A DNA stretch of 64,000 nt from positions 124,001 to 188,000 of the forward strand of contig NZ_JAVQLW010000004.1 in assembly GCF_031822435.1 (NCBI RefSeq), written 5' to 3'. The notes under the pieces were generated by a model. The model saw only the letters and a list, made by a program, of their open reading frames with translations, did no database searches and was not told where the DNA came from. Shown piece after piece: positions 43,374-52,104 of the stretch (positions are counted from its first letter, which is position 1; the number at the start of each line of letters is the position of its first letter). The translations under genes and the position numbers were made by a program. This DNA comes from Paracoccus sp. MBLB3053 (GTDB taxonomy: Bacteria; Pseudomonadota; Alphaproteobacteria; Rhodobacterales; Rhodobacteraceae).

Positions 43374-44734
43374 CAGGCCGCTGAATTAGTCGGGGCGTGA
43401 GAACGTCCTTCCTGGCTCGGTGGGGATGCTGGCTGCGTGGTCGCTTTTCCCGTCGCCACATACCTGCCCAGAGCAGCTCCTCCTTTATGCCGCCAGCAAA
43501 CGAGGCAATCGGGCGAGATTTCCAGCAGCCAAGGTCAGAATGAAGCGGGATCTCACGCGCTCGACGCCTCGATAGACAGTCTGGGCCATGCCACCAACGG
43601 TCTTGGCCCAGCCGAAAGGCTCCTCGATCCGCTTCCGAAGCTTGATCGACAGCGCGTAGCCCTTGTGTCGCGTGGTGCGTCCGTCGATCGCCGAATGCCG
43701 AGATTTTTGGGCGACGTGAGGCGTAACGCAGGCCTGACGTAGATCGGCCACGAAGCCCGCGACATCATAGGCCTTGTCGGTGCCCAGCGTCAGCTTCCGG
43801 GTCGAACCGGGAGAGTGACGATGCAGCATGTCGAGCGCGGCCTTGCGTTCGGCATGGCCATCGGCCTGGGTCAGGTCGCCCTGAACGATCAGCCCGTTCC
43901 GGTTCTCCATCAAGGCATGACCCATGAAGCAAAGCACGGCGCCAGGGCCGGCGGATTTCTTGTAGAGCCGTGCCTCCGCGTCGCTTGTCGAGGCGTGGGT
44001 CTTGTTCGAGCGCTTCTCGCCCTTGAAGTCGACCTCCGCATTACGGTTTCTGTGGTTGGGTTGGGGCATCGGGGTCGTCTCGGGCTTGGTCTCGGCGGTT
44101 TGCATATCGGGGGCGTTATCCTGGGCGGGGGGACCCCCGGGACCCTCATCCTCGGGCGGCGTGCTTTCCGCCTTCGGCTTGAAGCTCTTCATCGACGCCC
44201 AGGCCTTGATCAGCGTACCATCGACCGAAAAATGATCATCCGACAAGAGCGGCGCGACCTCGCGATGGGCCAGGATCGCCGACATCACCTTGCGCGACAT
44301 CTCGGTCGTCAGCAGCCGGTCGCGGTTCTTGGTGAAAACCGTCGGCACCCAAACGGGATCATCGATGCCAAGGCCGACAAACCAGCGGAATAGCAGGTTA
44401 TACTGCATCTGTTCCATCAACTGCCGCTTGGATCGGACCGAGAACAGGATCTGGAGCAGGCTGGCCCGGATCAACCGCTCCGGCGCGATCGAAGGGCGAC
44501 CGAAATCGACATAGAGATGATCGAAATCCCCATCAAGGCTGGCCAGCGCGTCGGTCACGACCTGCCGGATCTTCCGCAGAGGATGCCGCGCGGGGATGCA
44601 CTCCTCAAGGTCGACATAACTGAACAGCGACCCGCTCTTCTCGTCCGTTCCCCGCATGATCACCCCCGACAAAGTCCTGTCGGCGATGAATCACGTTCTG
44701 CAATCCGCGTCGAGGGCCGACTATTTCTAGGCTG
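43374..44734 (-). mobile_element. IS5/IS1182-like insertion sequence
   Basis: 1361 bp between two CTAG tetranucleotides (43370-43373 and 44735-44738), the likely target duplication. The ends are related inverted repeats: CAGGCCGCTGAATTAGTCGG at the left and, read on the other strand, CAGCCTAGAAATAGTCGG at the right. One transposase gene fills it. It separates two convergent catabolic operons and sits exactly at the permease stop codon. Confidence 0.82.
43485..44672 (-). CDS. IS5-type DDE transposase
   Basis: 395 residues. N-terminal DUF772-like region: YVDLEECIPARHPLRKIRQVV, PSIAPERLIRASLLQILFSVRSKRQLMEQMQYNLLFRWFVGL. The DDE core is FSVDGTLIKAWAS (Asp), TLGTDKAYDV (Asp) and KRIEEPFGWAKTVGGM (Glu). 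A Pro/Glu-rich insert follows the first Asp. The frame is intact and spans nearly the whole element. Confidence 0.92.
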   Translation of the reverse strand: MSGVIMRGTDEKSGSLFSYVDLEECIPARHPLRKIRQVVTDALASLDGDFDHLYVDFGRPSIAPERLIRASLLQILFSVRSKRQLMEQMQYNLLFRWFVGLGIDDPVWVPTVFTKNRDRLLTTEMSRKVMSAILAHREVAPLLSDDHFSVDGTLIKAWASMKSFKPKAESTPPEDEGPGGPPAQDNAPDMQTAETKPETTPMPQPNHRNRNAEVDFKGEKRSNKTHASTSDAEARLYKKSAGPGAVLCFMGHALMENRNGLIVQGDLTQADGHAERKAALDMLHRHSPGSTRKLTLGTDKAYDVAGFVADLRQACVTPHVAQKSRHSAIDGRTTRHKGYALSIKLRKRIEEPFGWAKTVGGMAQTVYRGVERVRSRFILTLAAGNLARLPRLLAA

Positions 44735-44748
44735 CTAGGAGTGCAAAC

Positions 44749-44774
44749 GGCCCCCGCCGGGAAAGGAGGGGGCC
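44749..44774. terminator. bidirectional hairpin between convergent operons
   Basis: GGCCCCC (44749-44755) and GGGGGCC (44768-44774) pair across a 12-nt loop, 22 nt beyond the stop codon of the M19-family gene. Before the IS insertion it would also have served the permease operon on the plus strand. Confidence 0.6.
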
Positions 44775-44795
44775 TGGACCTTGCTAGACGATGGC

Positions 44796-45800
44796 TTATT
44801 CGCCCCAGACCTCGGCCAGCAGATTGACCCAGTTCTCGCCCATGATCTTCTCGATGCGGCTTTCCGACCAGCCGCGCCGCAACATGGTCGCCGTCAGCGC
44901 CGAACTATGTCCGATCGTGTCGATACCGGCAGGATTCTGGATGGTGCCGAAATCGGTCAGGCGACGCGCATAACCCTTGTCGTGCGTGATCCAGTCGAAG
45001 AACGGCTTCTCATGGCCTTGGGTGAAATCGGTCCCATATCCGACCCGATCCTCGCCGCAGAGGTTGATGACATATTCCATCGCCTCGACATAATCGTCGA
45101 CCGTCGCTTCGGTCCCACGGGCAAGGAAAGGGGTGAACATGGTGACGCCGACGAAACCGCCGTGATTAATGATGAAACGCAGTTCCTCATCGGTCTTGTT
45201 GCGCGGATGCGCCTTGAGGCCCGCAGGCAGGCAATGCGAGTAGGCCACCGGCTGGCGAGAGGCGAGGATGACATCGCGGCTGCTGTTGCCCCCGACATGG
45301 GACAGATCGCAAAGGATGCCCAGCCGGTTCATCTCGGCCACCACCTCGCGGCCGAAGTCCGAAAGGCCACCGTCGCGCCCCTCATAGCAGCCGGTCGCGA
45401 CGAGGTTCTGGGTATTGTAGGCCATCTGGATAATGCCGACGCCGAGTTCCTTGAACAGCGACAGATAGCCGATCTGATCCTCCATCCCCGAGACGTTCTG
45501 CCAGCCAAGGATGATGCCGGTTTTTCCCTCGGCCTTGGCGCGGCCGATGTCGGCGGTGGTCTTGACCTGCATGATCAGGTCGGGATGATCGCGGAACCAT
45601 GCTTTCCACTGCATGATGTTCTGCATGGTGGCGGTGAAACCTTCCCAGATGCAGCAGGTGCAATTGGCGGCGGTGATGCCACCCTTCTGCATGTCGCGAA
45701 AGATATCGGGGCCGAAATCGGACACGATCAGCCCGTCAATCACGGTCAGTCGGGCATGCAGGGACTGGGCCTCGGAAAGAGGCGCTTTCTGGTTCATCAT
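44796..45800 (-). CDS. peptidase M19 (membrane dipeptidase)-family protein with altered metal site
   Basis: 334 residues, no signal peptide or membrane anchor. The C-terminal half keeps M19 motifs: DLSHVGGNSS, PVAYSHCLPAGLKAHPRNKTDEEL and GYGTDFTQG. The N-terminal HxD zinc motif (IDGHNDLP in typical dipeptidases) is replaced by IDGLIVSDFG, and the bridging-Glu region reads LGWQNVSGMED. I recall the same pattern in the M19 protein of Pseudomonas glycine-betaine/sarcosine gene clusters. It is the last gene of a PotABCD-like operon and close to creatinase, so a methylglycine-type substrate is an inference. A true dipeptidase role is doubtful. Confidence 0.82.
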   Translation of the reverse strand: MMNQKAPLSEAQSLHARLTVIDGLIVSDFGPDIFRDMQKGGITAANCTCCIWEGFTATMQNIMQWKAWFRDHPDLIMQVKTTADIGRAKAEGKTGIILGWQNVSGMEDQIGYLSLFKELGVGIIQMAYNTQNLVATGCYEGRDGGLSDFGREVVAEMNRLGILCDLSHVGGNSSRDVILASRQPVAYSHCLPAGLKAHPRNKTDEELRFIINHGGFVGVTMFTPFLARGTEATVDDYVEAMEYVINLCGEDRVGYGTDFTQGHEKPFFDWITHDKGYARRLTDFGTIQNPAGIDTIGHSSALTATMLRRGWSESRIEKIMGENWVNLLAEVWGE

Positions 45801-45818
45801 GTTCTCCGTAGGTTTGGA

Positions 45819-46889
45819 TCAGTTCTCGCTGACGATCGCGCCTGCCGAAGGCGCCCAGTGCAGCCAGACCCGCGCGCCGACCGGCAGCACATTGGGACCG
45901 CCTAGTCCGGGTGCCGTTGCGCGGGCGGTCAGCATCGGGCCTGCCTCGGTCTGGACCTGATATTCGACCGCCGCGCCGTGATAGGTCATGACCTCGACCC
46001 GACCGGGCAGGATGTTGGCCACCCCCTCTGGTGCCTCAGCAGCGATGCCCACGACCTCGGGACGCAACGCAAGGAAGGACTTGCCCATCTGCGCCTCTTG
46101 CCTGCCGAGGCGAAGGACCGGCCCCGCTTCCATCCGAAAGCCGTCCTGCGTCGCGGTCATACGTCCGGGCAGCAGGTTAGGGATGCCGAGGAAGCCTGCG
46201 GCAAAGGCCGAGCGCGGACGACCATAAACCTCGTCCGGCGGGCCGACCTGCTCGACCTTGCCGTTATACATCAGAACCATCCGGTCGGCGGTGCTCATCG
46301 CCTCGTCCTGATCGTGGGTGACGAAAACCGTGGTCAGGCCGAGGGATTGCTGAAGCTGGCGGATCTCGATCTTCATCTCGTGGCGCAGCGCGGCGTCAAG
46401 GTTCGAGAGCGGCTCGTCAAGCAGCAGCACATCAGGTTCGATCACCAGCGCACGGGCCAGCGCCACACGCTGTTGCTGGCCGCCCGACATCTGGCGCGGC
46501 AGGCGATCGGCCAGATGACCCAGCCGCACCCGCGCCAGCGCCTCGCGCACCTTGCGTTCAGTGTCGGCCTTGTTGAGACCGCGCATCTCAAGACCGAAGG
46601 CCACGTTCTGCGCTGCCGTCATATGTGGAAACAGGGCATAATTCTGGAACACGAAGCCCATATTGCGACGGTTCGGCGGCAGATGGGTCACGTCGCGCCC
46701 GCCGACCGTGATCTGGCCGCTGGTCGCGTCGACAAATCCGCCGATCATGCGCAGGGTCGTGGTCTTGCCACAGCCCGAGGGCCCCAGCAACGCGACCAGT
46801 TCGCCGTCGCCGATGCGCAGGCTCATGTTCTCGACCGCGACCGAATTGCCGTAATGCTTGGCGACATCCTGAAGAACGACTTCGGGCAT
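45819..46889 (-). CDS. PotA-like ABC transporter ATP-binding protein
   Basis: 356 residues. Walker [10 protein letters not shown], signature MSGGQQQR, Walker [15 protein letters not shown]-loop [11 protein letters not shown], followed by a TOBE-type C-terminal domain ([12 protein letters not shown]..., [16 protein letters not shown]). This is the spermidine/putrescine/Fe3+-type importer ATPase. It lies between the second permease and the M19-family gene. Confidence 0.93.
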   Translation of the reverse strand: MPEVVLQDVAKHYGNSVAVENMSLRIGDGELVALLGPSGCGKTTTLRMIGGFVDATSGQITVGGRDVTHLPPNRRNMGFVFQNYALFPHMTAAQNVAFGLEMRGLNKADTERKVREALARVRLGHLADRLPRQMSGGQQQRVALARALVIEPDVLLLDEPLSNLDAALRHEMKIEIRQLQQSLGLTTVFVTHDQDEAMSTADRMVLMYNGKVEQVGPPDEVYGRPRSAFAAGFLGIPNLLPGRMTATQDGFRMEAGPVLRLGRQEAQMGKSFLALRPEVVGIAAEAPEGVANILPGRVEVMTYHGAAVEYQVQTEAGPMLTARATAPGLGGPNVLPVGARVWLHWAPSAGAIVSEN

Positions 46890-46900
46890 GGTTTATCCTT

Positions 46901-47716
46901 TCAGAAAGCGCGACTGAGTTTGGCGTAACGGTCGGAGATCAGCAGAAGCAGGGTGATCAGGCCGATCTGGACCGTCGCCACCGCGCCGATGGTCGAGTCG
47001 AAGTTCCATTCGAGATAGTTGATCAGCGCGATCTGCAGTGTCGTGCTGTCGGGCCCGACCAGAAAGATCGACTTCTCAAGGTCGATGAACGAATTGACGA
47101 AGGCGAAAAGCGATCCCGCAATCACGCCCGAGCGGATCACCGGCAGCGTCACGCGGAAGAACACGGTCAGCGGGCCAGCGCCAAGGCTACGCGCGGCTTC
47201 CTCGACAGAGGGAGGCACACTGATCAGTGACGTCGTGACCAGCCGGATCATCCAAGGCAGCGCGATCAGGCTATGGGCGATGATCAACCCGATACTGGAC
47301 CCGGCGATGCGCCAGCCAGTCAGGAACTCGACCTCGAGAAAAAAGACGAACAGCGCGCTGCCGCCGACGATTCCGGGCACGATCATCGGGGACATCAGAA
47401 TGGTGTTGATCGTCTCCCGGCCCTTGAACCGTCCGCGGACCAACGCAAAACTGGCCGGCAGACCAAGACCCAATGCCACGCAGGTCGCGATCAAGCTGGT
47501 GCGCAGGCTGAGGAAGAAGCCGTTCCGGAAATCGGACATCTCCCATGCGCGGCGATACCAGTCGAGCGTATAGCCCTCAGGGGGAAAAGACAGGATCTTG
47601 TTCGAGAAGAAACTCATCCAGACGATAAAGACCAACGGCAATACGATGAAGCCGATGACGAGGATGCTGGTCCCGGTATAGGCCAAGCGAACGGATTTTT
47701 CCTGATTACTCATCAT
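46901..47716 (-). CDS. PotC-like ABC transporter permease
   Basis: 271 residues, six membrane spans. The start ATG at 47716 or 47713 overlaps the stop of the upstream permease gene (GAATGATGAG). EAA loop: PPSVEEAARSLGAGPLTVFFRVTLPVIRSGVIAGSLFAF. Pairs with the PotB-like permease at 47713-48624. Confidence 0.9.
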   Translation of the reverse strand: MMSNQEKSVRLAYTGTSILVIGFIVLPLVFIVWMSFFSNKILSFPPEGYTLDWYRRAWEMSDFRNGFFLSLRTSLIATCVALGLGLPASFALVRGRFKGRETINTILMSPMIVPGIVGGSALFVFFLEVEFLTGWRIAGSSIGLIIAHSLIALPWMIRLVTTSLISVPPSVEEAARSLGAGPLTVFFRVTLPVIRSGVIAGSLFAFVNSFIDLEKSIFLVGPDSTTLQIALINYLEWNFDSTIGAVATVQIGLITLLLLISDRYAKLSRAF

Positions 47717-48624
47717 TCGCTCCATTTCCGGTATTTGCGCTGGACCAGCACCGATACGCCGACGGTCAGGATCAGGGTCACGGCCATCAGGATGAAGGCC
47801 AGCGCCGCACCGAAGGGCCAGTTCATCACCTTGGCGATCTGCTGGTAGACGGTCGGTGCCATCATGTGAAATGTCGGGCCGCCAATCAGTACCGGCGTCG
47901 CATAGGCGTTCATCGACAGGATGAAGCACAGGACCGAGCCGGAGAGGATGCCGGGCAATGCCAGCGGCAGCACGATCCGGCGCATGATGGTCAGGTGACT
48001 GGCTCCAAGGCTCTCGCCCGCGTCCTCAAGATTGCGGTCGATCGATTCAAAGACGCTGTTGAGTGTGATGATCATGAAGGGCAACAGGACCGAGATCAGC
48101 CCGATCACCACCCCTGCCGAGGAATACATCAGCCCCAGCTGCCCCTTGTGGCCGAACAGGCCCAGAAACGCGGCCAGAACCCCCTTGTCGTTCAGGATCA
48201 GCATCCAGGCCGAGGTGCGCACGGCATTGCCGATCAGCAGCGGGACAAGGATCACGATCATCAGCATTCGCTTGGCCAGATCGCCGACATGACGGGCAAG
48301 GAAATAGGCGACGGGCACGCCCGCCGCGAGGCAGATTGCCGTCGACAGGCCCGAGATCCAGACCGTGCGCCACAGCACGCCCTGATAGAAGCTATCGCTG
48401 AAGAATTTGAGGTAGTTCTCAGCCGTGACCGCGCTCATCATCAGCTCGGTCGGGTCGTAATGGTTCAGGCTGTTGCGCAGCATTAGCGCCAGCGGGGCAA
48501 GAAGCCCGATTGCCACGAAGATGATTGCGGGCGTGGCCAGCATTGGTGTTCCCGGCCGTCGCGGTGCTCCTTTCGGGGCTCCATTTGGCGGTCGGGAGAC
48601 TGAGAAGGTTTCGGTCGTGCTCAT
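47713..48624 (-). CDS. PotB-like ABC transporter permease
   Basis: 303 residues with six membrane spans after a Pro-rich cytosolic start. EAA loop DRNLEDAGESLGASHLTIMRRIVLPLALPGI. Translationally coupled to the next permease. Inner-membrane component of the importer encoded by 44.8-49.7 kb. Confidence 0.9.
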   Translation of the reverse strand: MSTTETFSVSRPPNGAPKGAPRRPGTPMLATPAIIFVAIGLLAPLALMLRNSLNHYDPTELMMSAVTAENYLKFFSDSFYQGVLWRTVWISGLSTAICLAAGVPVAYFLARHVGDLAKRMLMIVILVPLLIGNAVRTSAWMLILNDKGVLAAFLGLFGHKGQLGLMYSSAGVVIGLISVLLPFMIITLNSVFESIDRNLEDAGESLGASHLTIMRRIVLPLALPGILSGSVLCFILSMNAYATPVLIGGPTFHMMAPTVYQQIAKVMNWPFGAALAFILMAVTLILTVGVSVLVQRKYRKWSE

Positions 48625-48651
48625 GCGCCTGCTCCGCCTGCGGTCCGGGGA

Positions 48652-49716
48652 TCAGCCAGCAAAGGACTTGTTCCACCATTCGAGCCATGTGGCAGTGTTC
48701 TCGGCCACATAGGCATAATCGAGAAAGCGCATCTTGCTGCGCTGCTCCGGGGTGAAATCGACCAATGCCCGGGTTTCGTCCGAGATTGAGGCCTTGGGAT
48801 TTGCCGGGGCATAAAGGCTTGCTTCCGCCAGTCCCGCCATTGCGGTCGGGTCCAACATCGCATCCAGATAGCTATAGCCCGCATCGCGATTTGGACCGAA
48901 CTCGGTCAGGCATGCGCCGAAGGTGACAGCGATTGCCCCTTCATCGGGATACTGGATGCCCAGAGACAAGCCGTCCTTGGCCCATTGCAGGCCGCGCGCC
49001 TTGTAGTTGATGGCAATGTCGACCTCGCCATTCGCCAGTCCCGCCTGCAATTGCTGGTGGGCTGCGTAGAGTTTGGGCTGGCTGTCACTGACAAGCTTTT
49101 CGAGCAAAGGCTTACCGTCTTCGACGCTGGTCATGTCACCCTTGGCGACAAGTCCCGCCATCATCATGTAATTGAAATACAGCTGGTTGGTCAGCCCGAT
49201 GCGTCCGGCCCATTTCGGGTCCCACAACTCGGCATAGGATTTGGGCGGTTCGCTGACCTTATCCTTGTTATAGATGATGACCACGCCGCTATAGAGCCAT
49301 GGCACGAAATAGGGTGCCTTCAGTTCTTCAACCACATCGGCGTAATTCGGGATCTTCGTCAGGTCGAGATCCGCGATGACCCCTTGCTGCTTCAACTCGA
49401 AGGCGTCCGAGCTGTTGACATGGATCAGGTCGGAGGATGCGCGACGGATGCGCTTCTCGCTCAGCAGCTTGGCCTTGCGCTCGGGCTCCATTCCCAGATC
49501 GCGGACGACGTTGAAGCCTTTGTCCTCAAGCAGCGGCTTCTCGACGAAGCGGACGGTTCGATCGTTCCAATCGCCGCCCCAGTTCGAGACGACGACAGTG
49601 TTCTGTGACGCATGAGACAGACGCGGCATCAGGGTCGGAAGCGCCGTTCCCGCCAGTGCCAGGGCGAGCATCCGGCGGCGCGTCGGGCCCGAGGATAGCG
49701 GAGATCCATTATTCAT
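48652..49716 (-). CDS. PotD-like periplasmic substrate-binding protein, Tat-type signal
   Basis: 354 residues from the ATG at 49716. The N-terminus GPTRRRMLALALAGTALPTLMPRLSHA has a twin-Arg motif and resembles a Tat signal. The mature domain is of the PotD/SBP_bac type (NTVVVSNWGGDWNDRTV..., PYFVPWLYSGVVIIYNKDKV, SYAELWDPKWAGRIG). First gene of the importer operon, divergent from a LysR regulator. The ligand may be a guanidino or methylated amino compound given the creatinase nearby, but polyamines cannot be excluded. Confidence 0.88.
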   Translation of the reverse strand: MNNGSPLSSGPTRRRMLALALAGTALPTLMPRLSHASQNTVVVSNWGGDWNDRTVRFVEKPLLEDKGFNVVRDLGMEPERKAKLLSEKRIRRASSDLIHVNSSDAFELKQQGVIADLDLTKIPNYADVVEELKAPYFVPWLYSGVVIIYNKDKVSEPPKSYAELWDPKWAGRIGLTNQLYFNYMMMAGLVAKGDMTSVEDGKPLLEKLVSDSQPKLYAAHQQLQAGLANGEVDIAINYKARGLQWAKDGLSLGIQYPDEGAIAVTFGACLTEFGPNRDAGYSYLDAMLDPTAMAGLAEASLYAPANPKASISDETRALVDFTPEQRSKMRFLDYAYVAENTATWLEWWNKSFAG

Positions 49717-49815
49717 GGTGAAATCTTCCCTGTTTTCTTTGATTTCCTGTGGCTCCGGTGGCCCGAAACCATTCGAAGGCCCCAAAACGATGAGACCGTA
49801 TTCATCGTTTGTACA

Positions 49816-49839
49816 ATATTAATTTTTACTATATTAATT
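49816..49839. promoter_or_regulatory. direct repeat in LysR/binding-protein intergenic region
   Basis: ATATTAATT occurs at 49816-49824 and again at 49831-49839, 15 bp apart, in the 152-bp region between divergent starts at 49716 and 49869. Candidate regulator or promoter elements; the region is markedly AT-rich. Confidence 0.35.
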
Positions 49840-49868
49840 CCAAACAGCTATTAATCTTGGGCGGAAAA

Positions 49869-50786
49869 ATGGGCTTGGAATTACGCCATCTGCGCGTTTT
49901 CGCAGCACTGGGAAAAGAGTTGCATTTCGGTCGAGCGGCCGACGCGCTACATCTCGCCCAACCCGCGCTTTCGAAAATTGTGCAACAGCTGGAAGCCGAA
50001 ATCGGTACGCCGCTTCTGCTAAGGACCACTCGTCGGGTCGAACTGACCGAGGCCGGAAAGGCGTTTCTAGACGAGACCTCGACCATAGAGGCGCAAATTG
50101 AACAAGCGGTGGCTAGTGCGCGGAATGCCGCTCGCGGCATCCGAGGCGAGTTGAGAATCGCCTATACCGATTTCGCCATTAATGGTCGTCTCCCGCATTT
50201 CTTGCGTGACTTCGCCGCTGCCCACCCCCAGATTCGTTTGAATTTGATCTTCATGCCAACGACCAGCCAGCACATGGCGCTATTACAGCAGACGATCGAT
50301 GTGGGGTTCATGATCGGAGAGTTCCGCCACAAGACCACAAGTTGTATTACATTTGACGAGGACGAATATGTTGCACTGCTTCCTGCCTCCCATCCGCTAT
50401 GCAGGGAGACATCTCTGACGCTGGAGCAACTGGCGGATGAAAATTTTGTGCTGGGTACCGGCGAAAACTGGGCAGCATTTCGCACGAGATTGTTCGCCGA
50501 ATGTCGCAGTCGTGGCTTTTTTCCCAACATCGTCCTTGAGGCATCCAACAGCGAAGGTATTTTTGGACTTGTTGTTGCCGGGGTCGGCGTAACGATCTAT
50601 TCGAGCTGTGTTGGAAACCTTCCACGTCAGGGAGTCGAGGTCCGTCCCTTGCGAAATGTCAGCAGTAAGCTACCTGTTACTGCAGTCTGGGGGCGTAACC
50701 ACAAATCACAGGTTCTAGATCGCTTCATAAACCTCCTTCGGCGATCTGCTTTGAATGAAACTAAGCAAAATACAGCCAACGGATAG
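49869..50786 (+). CDS. LysR-type transcriptional regulator of the PotABCD-like operon (predicted)
   Basis: 305 residues. The HTH reads LELRHLRVFAALGKELHFGRAADALHLAQPALSKIVQQLEAEIGTPLLLRTTRRVELTEAG. The effector domain (IRGELRIAYTDFAINGRLPHFL) is CbnR/BenM-like. The ATG at 49869 follows GGGCGG; upstream in-frame codons lack family character. Divergent from the importer operon, so it probably regulates uptake. Confidence 0.88.
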   Translation: MGLELRHLRVFAALGKELHFGRAADALHLAQPALSKIVQQLEAEIGTPLLLRTTRRVELTEAGKAFLDETSTIEAQIEQAVASARNAARGIRGELRIAYTDFAINGRLPHFLRDFAAAHPQIRLNLIFMPTTSQHMALLQQTIDVGFMIGEFRHKTTSCITFDEDEYVALLPASHPLCRETSLTLEQLADENFVLGTGENWAAFRTRLFAECRSRGFFPNIVLEASNSEGIFGLVVAGVGVTIYSSCVGNLPRQGVEVRPLRNVSSKLPVTAVWGRNHKSQVLDRFINLLRRSALNETKQNTANG

Positions 50787-50834
50787 CCTCGCGCACTAGC
50801 CGAGGGACTCGTCCAGCTCCACTCCTGCCTCGCG

Positions 50835-50857
50835 CTGCCTGTCGATCGAACAGGCAG
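50835..50857. terminator. hairpin between convergent LysR and binding-protein genes
   Basis: CTGCCTGT (50835-50842) and ACAGGCAG (50850-50857) form a perfect 8-bp stem with loop CGATCGA in the 102-bp convergent gap. Probably a bidirectional terminator; no T-run. Confidence 0.5.
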
Positions 50858-50888
50858 AGACGAGTGCCGTGATGCAGAGTCTCCAAGG

Positions 50889-51965
50889 TTAACTCAGACT
50901 GAGCCATGCGCTGAAGCGCTCCGCCAGTTCTGCCTCGTGATCGACCCAGAACTCGTAGGATGATCCAAGCGCATTTGTCATGTTGTCGGGGTTCGTGGGC
51001 ATATGCGAGGCCATCTCGGTCTTGCCGTCCTGATAGAGGCCGACGAGCCCGGCCGAGGATTTGCGAGCGGGTCCGTAGCTGATCCATTTCGCCTGATCCG
51101 CCAGCCGTTGCGTGTCGGTGGCGAATTTGATGAATTCCAGTGCATGTTCCTGCTTCCCGGCACCCTTCGGGATGACGAACAGGTTGTATTCATAGACCTG
51201 TCCATCCCAGACGATCTCGAAGGGCTTGCCCTCTGCGACGGCAGCGCCGAAGATCCGACCATTATAGGCCATGGTCATCGCGACCTCGCCATCGGCCAGA
51301 AGCTGCGGCGGCTGCGCGCCTGCTTCCCACCAGACGATGTCTTTCTTGATGCTGTCGAGTTTGGCAAAGGCGCGGTCGATGCCTTCCGGAGTTTCGAGCA
51401 CGGTGTAGACTTGATCCGCCGGTACCCCGTCGCCCATCAAGGCCATTTCCAGAACAGCTTTGGGGACCTTCTTGATCCCGCGCCTGCCGGGGAATTTCTG
51501 GGTGTCGAAGAAATCGGCAATGGTGTGTGGCTTAGCGTCAAGGAACTTCGTCTTGTCATAGGCAAAGATCGTCGAGAACACGATCGAACCGACCGCGCAA
51601 TCGCTGAGACCCTGAGGCAGGAAATCCTCGCTCGCCGGGGTCCCGTCGGGTGCATGCGGTAGGATCGCGGGATTGATCGGCTCCAGCAGGCCTTCGTCGC
51701 ACAAGCGGATCGCGTCGGCATATTCGACATCGGCGACATTGGTGGTGACATTGCCCGCCTCGACCTGCGCCTTGATGGGGATCGCCGGGTTGTCACTGTC
51801 GAGCGCGACCACCTTGATACCTGTTCGGACAGTAAAGGGCTTGTGATAGGCCTCGACTTGGCTTTGCCCGTAGGTGCCGCCCCAAGACATGACCGTGATT
51901 TCGTCTGCGGCGGCGGTCGCGGCAAGCAGCGTCATTGCGGTGGTAATGGCGATCTCCTTCATCAT
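50889..51965 (-). CDS. orphan PotD-like substrate-binding protein next to creatinase
   Basis: 358 residues from tandem ATGs at 51965/51962 preceded by GGAG. Signal peptide MMKEIAITTAMTLLAATAAAD. SBP fold: EITVMSWGGTYGQSQVEAYHKPF, VADVEYADAIRLCDEGLLEPIN and LLADGEVAMTMAYNGRIF. It lies downstream of creatinase on the same strand, with no ATPase or permease of its own. It could deliver creatine to the PotABC-like channel encoded 2 kb away, as an alternative receptor. Ligand inferred from position only. Confidence 0.87.
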   Translation of the reverse strand: MMKEIAITTAMTLLAATAAADEITVMSWGGTYGQSQVEAYHKPFTVRTGIKVVALDSDNPAIPIKAQVEAGNVTTNVADVEYADAIRLCDEGLLEPINPAILPHAPDGTPASEDFLPQGLSDCAVGSIVFSTIFAYDKTKFLDAKPHTIADFFDTQKFPGRRGIKKVPKAVLEMALMGDGVPADQVYTVLETPEGIDRAFAKLDSIKKDIVWWEAGAQPPQLLADGEVAMTMAYNGRIFGAAVAEGKPFEIVWDGQVYEYNLFVIPKGAGKQEHALEFIKFATDTQRLADQAKWISYGPARKSSAGLVGLYQDGKTEMASHMPTNPDNMTNALGSSYEFWVDHEAELAERFSAWLSLS

Positions 51966-52070
51966 TGCTCTCCTGTTGGATATTGTTTTCCAAGTCTCCA
52001 GCACCTGCTGTGATCTGAGCTTGGGGTTTGGCAGCCTGCTCTTGCGTCGAGACATCAGGTGGCGCGATGG

Positions 52071-52090
52071 GCGGCCGTCAAAGCGGCCGC
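52071..52090 (-). promoter_or_regulatory. intercistronic hairpin between creatinase and binding-protein genes
   Basis: GCGGCCG (52071-52077) and CGGCCGC (52084-52090) form a perfect 7-bp stem with loop TCAAAG, 15 nt after the creatinase stop. Confidence 0.5.
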
Positions 52091-52104
52091 GCATGGATGC
52101 GGAT

